The translations under genes were made by a program, and so were the position numbers. The notes beneath the pieces are model-generated. The model did not search any database. It was not told the origin of the DNA and worked only from the letters and a program-made list of their open reading frames with translations. Of a stretch of DNA of 64,000 nt, positions 59,742-64,000 are shown in pieces. Origin of the DNA: Williamsia serinedens (GTDB lineage: Bacteria; Actinomycetota; Actinomycetes; Mycobacteriales; Mycobacteriaceae); NCBI RefSeq assembly GCF_024171725.1, contig NZ_JAMTCG010000004.1, forward strand, positions 124,001 to 188,000, read 5' to 3'. How positions within the stretch are numbered: the stretch's first letter is position 1; every line of letters begins with the position of its first letter.

Positions 59742-60671
59742 GTGAGCGCCGCTGCTCTGTCCCCGACACGGTTCGAGGTCTCGACCTCGGATGATCACGC
59801 CGTGCTCGCCTGGGAACGGCACAACGCGGCCGCGCTGATGGAGCTGTCGTGCGAGGTGCCGGGCGACGGACGGTTCGTGGCCCGCGAGTCGAACCTCGTC
59901 GGAGAGTCCCTCCGCCTCGCCCATGTGCGCGGATCCGCCCACCGCGTGCAGCGGTCGGCGTCGATGATCGACGACCGCCCCGTCGACGCCGTCGCCGTGT
60001 ACGTCGCCCGGCGCGGGGCCGCGCGGATCCACGCGGACGGGGTCGACGGCGTCCTCCAGCCGGGCCAGCTGCTCGTGTGCGACCCGGACCGACCGCTGCG
60101 CCGCGTCTTCGAGCACGGACTCGACGAGTTCGCCGTCGTGATCCCCCGAGACGACTGGGCGCAGGTGAGCGACAGCACGCGGGTGACGCCGACGGTCGTC
60201 GACGTCGCGGACGACGTCCGCGCCCGGTCGCTGGTGCGTCTCACCACCGCCGCGTTCGCCTCGACGGCGACGACCACCGAGGACCTGGCGCGGATCGTCG
60301 CGACGGCGAGCGTTCTCGCCGGCGCCGCGACGCTGGGCGTCGAGCGTCGCGTGACCGCCCACGCGTTCATCGACGACAACCTCGGCGACCCCGGGTTGAC
60401 CGCGGCGTCGGTCGCCGCGGCGACCGGTGTCTCGGAGCGTCAGCTGTCCCGGCTGTTCGCCGCGGACGGGACGACCGTGCCGCGCCATGTCCTGGCCCGG
60501 CGCCTCGACCGCGCGTACGCGGTGCTGACCGCACCGGGAGCGTCGGCGACGGCCGCCGAGGTCGCGCTCCGCTGTGGTTTCTCCTCGATCCCCTGGTTCT
60601 CCACCAGCTTTCGGCGGCGTTTCGACATCACACCGGCCGAGGCCCGGCGCTCCGGTCGGCGACCGGCGTAG
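59742..60671 (+). CDS. AraC-family transcriptional regulator
   Basis: 309 residues. The N-terminal part is an AraC-binding-like domain of the type found in aromatic-pathway regulators; the C-terminal two HTH motifs are AASVAAATGVSERQLSRLFA and EVALRCGFSSIPWFSTSFRR. GTG at 59742 starts VSAAALSPTRFEVSTSD. It most likely activates the divergent hydroxyquinol operon in response to the aromatic substrate. Confidence 0.9.
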   Translation: MSAAALSPTRFEVSTSDDHAVLAWERHNAAALMELSCEVPGDGRFVARESNLVGESLRLAHVRGSAHRVQRSASMIDDRPVDAVAVYVARRGAARIHADGVDGVLQPGQLLVCDPDRPLRRVFEHGLDEFAVVIPRDDWAQVSDSTRVTPTVVDVADDVRARSLVRLTTAAFASTATTTEDLARIVATASVLAGAATLGVERRVTAHAFIDDNLGDPGLTAASVAAATGVSERQLSRLFAADGTTVPRHVLARRLDRAYAVLTAPGASATAAEVALRCGFSSIPWFSTSFRRRFDITPAEARRSGRRPA

Positions 60672-60706
60672 GGTCGCGGCGGAACACAGGGACGAACGAG
60701 GTGGGC

Positions 60707-61213
60707 ATGACGTCGCAGGAGACCGACCGCAGGGAACAGTTCGCCGAGCAGCGCGACCGGCTGAGCGCGCAGTACCTCGCACCACCGTCGCAACGGCCGG
60801 CGTCGAGCGGCCGCGGTGTACACCACACCGCGCTCATCTCGAGTGACGTCGAGACGACCATCCGCTTCTACCAGGGGCTCCTGGAGTTCCCGCTGACCGA
60901 GTTGATCGAGAACCGTGACTACGCCGGGTCGACGCACTTCTTCTTCGACATCGGCAACGAGAACCTGTTGGCGTTCTTCGACTTCCCCGGTCTCGACGTC
61001 GGGCCGTACCAGGAGGTGCTCGGCGGGCTGCACCACGTGGCGATCAGCGTCGAGCCCGCCCGCTGGGAGCGACTGCGCGGCAAGCTCGCCGACGCCGGCG
61101 TCGAGATGGTCCTGCACAACGAGGTGTCGATCTACTTCCGCGGCCCCGACGGCGAACGCCTGGAGTTGATCGCCGACCCGCTCGGCGAGATGTACGGCGA
61201 CCAGATCCTCTGA
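60707..61213 (+). CDS. glyoxalase/VOC superfamily protein
   Basis: 168 residues of one vicinal-oxygen-chelate module pair: VHHTALISSDVETTIRFYQG with a metal His, LHHVAISVEPARWERL with a second, and a C-terminal Glu in GERLELIADP. Relatives include glyoxalases, fosfomycin-resistance enzymes and extradiol dioxygenases. It lies downstream of the AraC gene (36 bases) and probably belongs to the same aromatic catabolic locus, perhaps as an isomerase or auxiliary enzyme. Confidence 0.85.
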   Translation: MTSQETDRREQFAEQRDRLSAQYLAPPSQRPASSGRGVHHTALISSDVETTIRFYQGLLEFPLTELIENRDYAGSTHFFFDIGNENLLAFFDFPGLDVGPYQEVLGGLHHVAISVEPARWERLRGKLADAGVEMVLHNEVSIYFRGPDGERLELIADPLGEMYGDQIL

Positions 61214-61214
61214 C

Positions 61215-62363
61215 TCAGGACACGGCGTCGTCGTCCGACGGCGGATCCTTCTCCAGGGACACCGGCTCCGATTCGACGTCCTCCGGGTCGTCGCTGCGCG
61301 CCCGCACCTGCTCGCCGTAGTAGCGCACCGCGACGGCGCCGCAGGCGGCCACCGGCACCGCGAGGAACGCGCCGACCACTCCGAACAGGGTGCCGCCCAG
61401 TGTCACCGCCAGCAGCACGATCACCGCGTGCAGGTTCATAGACTTCGACTGCAACCACGGCTGTAGGACGTTGCCCTCCAACTGCTGCACCGCGACGATG
61501 ATCGCGAGCACGATGAGTGCGGTGACGAGACCGTTGGACACCAGCGCGATCAGGACGGCCAACGCGCCGGCGACGAACGCACCGACGATGGGCACGAACC
61601 CGCCGACGAACGTGACGATCGCGAGGACGTAGGCCAGTGGCACGCCGAGGATCACCAGGCCGATGCCGATCAGCACGGCGTCGACGAGACTGACCACCGC
61701 CTGCGTGCGGACGAACCCGCCGAGCGTGCGCCACATCCGGGTGAGCACCTCGGCGAGATGCGGCGCCGCGGGGCTGCCGACCGAGCGTCGCAACCACGGG
61801 AGGAACCGCGGCCCGTCCTTGAGCAGGAAGAAGGTGATGACCGCGGTGGTGAACAGCGTGATGAGGGCCGACGTCGCCGCGCTGACGCCGGTGAAGAACC
61901 CCGACGCGATCTGCGCCCCACTCGACTCGAGGCGGTCGGTGATGGCCGAGACCGCCGAGTCCAGTTGTGCGTCACTGATGTTCAGCGGCGGACCCTGCAA
62001 CCAGTCCTGCACCTGACGGATGCCGACGACGGCTTTCGTCGACAGCGTCGACACCTGATCGGCGATCGACGGGGCGACCGCGGCCACCACCCCGGCGATG
62101 ACCGCGGCCGCGACGACGACCCCGACGAGCGCGGCGAGCGCCGGCGGCACCGACCGCGACCGCAGCCACCGCACCGGAGGCCACAACACGGTGCACACGA
62201 TGACCGCGAGGATCACCGGCAGCAGGATGACCCAGATCTGGGCCACGACCCAGCCGACGAGCCACAGCGCCGCCGCCACCAGGACGACCTGCAGCGCGAT
62301 CACCGAGACCGATCGCAGGTGCGAGGCGTACACCGTTCCCCGGGTGGTGACCTGGCGACTCAT
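61215..62363 (-). CDS. AI-2E-family permease
   Basis: 382 residues with eight predicted membrane helices, including the family pattern TFVGGFVPIVGAFVAGALAVL and LEGNVLQPWLQSKSMNLHAV near the C-terminus, and an acidic C-terminal tail (EDVESEPVSLEKDPPSDDD). Members of this family export diverse small molecules; AI-2 itself is not implied. ATG at 62363 gives MSRQVTTRG. The stop is 1 base from the convergent VOC stop. Confidence 0.88.
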   Translation of the reverse strand: MSRQVTTRGTVYASHLRSVSVIALQVVLVAAALWLVGWVVAQIWVILLPVILAVIVCTVLWPPVRWLRSRSVPPALAALVGVVVAAAVIAGVVAAVAPSIADQVSTLSTKAVVGIRQVQDWLQGPPLNISDAQLDSAVSAITDRLESSGAQIASGFFTGVSAATSALITLFTTAVITFFLLKDGPRFLPWLRRSVGSPAAPHLAEVLTRMWRTLGGFVRTQAVVSLVDAVLIGIGLVILGVPLAYVLAIVTFVGGFVPIVGAFVAGALAVLIALVSNGLVTALIVLAIIVAVQQLEGNVLQPWLQSKSMNLHAVIVLLAVTLGGTLFGVVGAFLAVPVAACGAVAVRYYGEQVRARSDDPEDVESEPVSLEKDPPSDDDAVS

Positions 62364-62388
62364 GCCGCCATGGTCACACACCCGGGCG

Positions 62389-63348
62389 TCACACGGACGA
62401 ACGGATCGTGTCGATCAATTCGGACTTGCACAGCTCGAGGAAACCGTCGACGTCCGGCCCGGCGTTGAGCACCGTCAGGTGGTCGAAGCCGGCGTCGGCG
62501 AACTCCTTCGCCGACGCGACGTGCGCGTCGAGGTCCGGACCGCACGACATCGCGTCGGCGATGTCGGACTCCCGGACCAGCGACGTCGCCGCCTCGAAGT
62601 TGATCGGATTGGGCAACTCCGACTGCACCTTCCAGCCCGTGAGCCCGAACCGGAACGTGGAGTGCGCGGCCTTCACGGCCGAGTCGACGTCGGGCGCCCA
62701 CGCCATCGGCACCTCGCAGAACCGCGCGCCGGAGCCGCCGGCCCCGCGGTACGCCGACACCAGTTCGCCGTCGGGTTCGGTGGCGAACAGCCCGTCCCCT
62801 GCCTTCGCGGCGATCTCCGCGGCGTTCGTCCCGCCCGCCGCGACGACGATCTCCGGCAACTCGTCGGGCAGGTCGAACACTCGCGCGTCGTCGAGGGTGA
62901 TGTGCTTGCCCTCGTAGGAGTGATAGCCGCCCGACCACAGCAGTCGGATGACCTCGATGGCCTCGCGCAGCATCTCGTGCCGCACGTGTGCCGACGGCCA
63001 CGGTGCGCCGGTGATGTGCTCGTTGAGCCGTTCACCGGATCCGAGGCCGAGCGTGAACCGGCCGTCGGAGAGGACCGCGGTGGTGGCGGCGGCCTGCGCG
63101 ATGATCGCGGGGTGATACCGGATGATCGGGCAGGTCACGCCGGTCGCGAGCTGGAGCGTCGACGTCTGCGCGCCGATCGCGGCGAGCATGGACCACGCGA
63201 AGCCGGAGTGCTGCTGGCTGTAGAGCCACGGGTGGAAGTGGTCGGAGACCTCGACGAAGTCGAAGCCCGCCTGTTCGGCGACGACCGCCTGGCGGACGAT
63301 CTCCTTCGGGTCGAAGGCCTCCGCCATCAACTTGAAGCCGATCTGCAC
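62389..63348 (-). CDS. LLM-class F420-dependent oxidoreductase (FGD-like)
   Basis: 319 residues. IGFKLMAEAF at the N-terminus, FVEVSDHFHPWLYSQQHSGF, ATGVTCPIIRYHPAIIAQAA and FTLGLGSGERLNEHI match the F420-dependent glucose-6-phosphate dehydrogenase-like group. The start is GTG at 63348, 4 bases after the PfpI stop, so the two are co-transcribed. Substrate not assigned; hydride transfer to or from F420 is likely. Confidence 0.9.
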   Translation of the reverse strand: MQIGFKLMAEAFDPKEIVRQAVVAEQAGFDFVEVSDHFHPWLYSQQHSGFAWSMLAAIGAQTSTLQLATGVTCPIIRYHPAIIAQAAATTAVLSDGRFTLGLGSGERLNEHITGAPWPSAHVRHEMLREAIEVIRLLWSGGYHSYEGKHITLDDARVFDLPDELPEIVVAAGGTNAAEIAAKAGDGLFATEPDGELVSAYRGAGGSGARFCEVPMAWAPDVDSAVKAAHSTFRFGLTGWKVQSELPNPINFEAATSLVRESDIADAMSCGPDLDAHVASAKEFADAGFDHLTVLNAGPDVDGFLELCKSELIDTIRSSV

Positions 63349-63352
63349 GTCC

Positions 63353-63910
63353 TCAGCCCTTCGCGACGACGGCGACGACGCGCTCACAGAACGCCGGGAG
63401 GTCGTCGGGGTTGCGGCTGCTGACCAGGGTGTTGGGTCCGGAGGTGCACTCGACGACCTCCTCGTCGACCCAGGTCCCACCCGCGTTGCGGATGTCGGTC
63501 TGCAGGCTCGGCCACGACGTGATGGTCCGGCCCGAGAGCACGCCGGCCTCGACGAGCGTCCACGGCGCGTGACAGATGGCCGCGACCGGCTTGCCCGCGT
63601 CGAAGAAGCCCTTGGCGAAGGCGACCGCCTCGTCGACGGTGCGCAGGTAGTCCGGGTTGGCGACGCCACCGGGCAGGACCAGCGCGTCGTAGTCGGACGG
63701 GGACACGTCCGACACCGTCGCGTCGACGGGGAACGTGTCGGCCTTGTCCAGGTGGTTGAAACCCTGGACCTCGCCGCTGTCGGTGGACACCAGCTTCGGC
63801 GTGCCGCCGGCCTGTTCGACCGCCTTCCACGGCTCGGTCAACTCGACCTGCTCGATGCCCTCGGGGGCCACCAGGAAGGCCACGGTCTTGCCGGTCAGTT
63901 CGTCACTCAT
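63353..63910 (-). CDS. DJ-1/PfpI family protein
   Basis: 185 residues of the type 1 glutamine-amidotransferase-like fold. The nucleophile elbow is AAICHAPWTLVEAG with the conserved Cys and His; EVQGFNHLDKADTFPVD and YDALVLPGGVANPD are typical of the YfkM/PfpI group. Members are linked to general stress, protein deglycation or chaperone-like roles. ATG at 63910. Confidence 0.9.
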   Translation of the reverse strand: MSDELTGKTVAFLVAPEGIEQVELTEPWKAVEQAGGTPKLVSTDSGEVQGFNHLDKADTFPVDATVSDVSPSDYDALVLPGGVANPDYLRTVDEAVAFAKGFFDAGKPVAAICHAPWTLVEAGVLSGRTITSWPSLQTDIRNAGGTWVDEEVVECTSGPNTLVSSRNPDDLPAFCERVVAVVAKG

Positions 63911-63956
63911 GGTCAGATCTCCGTTCGTGTGTGGGGTGCTCGGATGGGGGCGCGCG

Positions 63957-64000
63957 TCAGTGGTCGCGCAGCATCTCCACGAGCTCGTCCTTGTTCTTGT
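63957..64000 (-). CDS. C-terminal end of a small protein, cut by window edge
   Basis: Only the last codons are visible, ending KNKDELVEMLRDH then TGA. This resembles the SAP/Rho-N-like helical end of small DNA-associated proteins often found next to PfpI genes, but there is too little to assign it. Confidence 0.5.
   Translation of the reverse strand, partial: KNKDELVEMLRDH

Noticed and set aside
1-64000. tRNA, rRNA, insertion sequences, prophage or toxin-antitoxin pairs
   Set aside because: I looked for cloverleaf-like segments, transposase motifs (DDE, HUH), integrases and small paired genes on both strands and saw none that I could support.

Overview
The window looks like chromosome of a high-GC, mycolic-acid-type actinobacterium (Mycobacteriales; Gordonia- or Williamsia-like is my inference, not proven). 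Reasons: GC-rich codon use throughout, GTG starts and 4-base stop/start overlaps, a mycothiol gene (mshB), a fused F420 synthase (fbiC), several F420-type oxidoreductases, and a gene order that follows the Mycobacterium tuberculosis block around typA-lpqW-mshB-fbiC and fdxC-dapC-dapD-dapE.

Layout. 1-7.5 kb: lysine/diaminopimelate genes (dapE, dapD, dapC) with a LOG-family protein, ferredoxin, a cysteine-dioxygenase-like cupin and a rhodanese. 7.5-15.2 kb (minus strand): a compact operon typA-lpqW-mshB-membrane protein-fbiC-hypothetical. 15.5-23.1 kb: a secreted DUF4185 (GH183-like) protein, a thiamine-type ABC importer with a PPOX-class F420 protein inside the operon, a pterin dehydratase and two tandem secreted paralogues. 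23.4-34.5 kb: membrane and sugar-transport proteins, a decapeptide-repeat protein, a split transketolase behind a MerR-type promoter, lipid/flavin enzymes, a cold-shock gene, a ROK protein and a secreted papain-like protease. 34.6-40.1 kb: an RqlH-type helicase, an OYE, and a divergent FAD-monooxygenase/TetR pair. 40.1-48.2 kb: a catabolic locus (isochorismatase-fold hydrolase, hydantoinase B and A, class III CoA-transferase, GntR regulator, divergent HMG-CoA-lyase-like gene). 48.2-55.8 kb: small enzymes and membrane proteins with three copies of a REP-like palindrome, then ychF. 55.9-61.2 kb: a hydroxyquinol/resorcinol-type pathway with AraC regulator. 61.2-64 kb: AI-2E-type permease, LLM F420 oxidoreductase, PfpI protein and a cut gene.

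Most notable non-gene structure: (i) arrays of a 21-22 bp unit at two convergent gene junctions; (ii) a second, 19-bp-period repeat on both sides of one membrane gene; (iii) three copies of a ~50 bp palindrome whose ends supply start or stop codons to adjacent genes; (iv) a recurring TANNNT box 6-8 bases before the start codon at thirteen genes, which implies widespread leaderless mRNAs. I saw no tRNA, rRNA, CRISPR array, insertion sequence or prophage. No single region is convincingly a wholly new system; the best candidates are the decapeptide-repeat protein, the repeat families and the hydantoinase/CoA-transferase locus.
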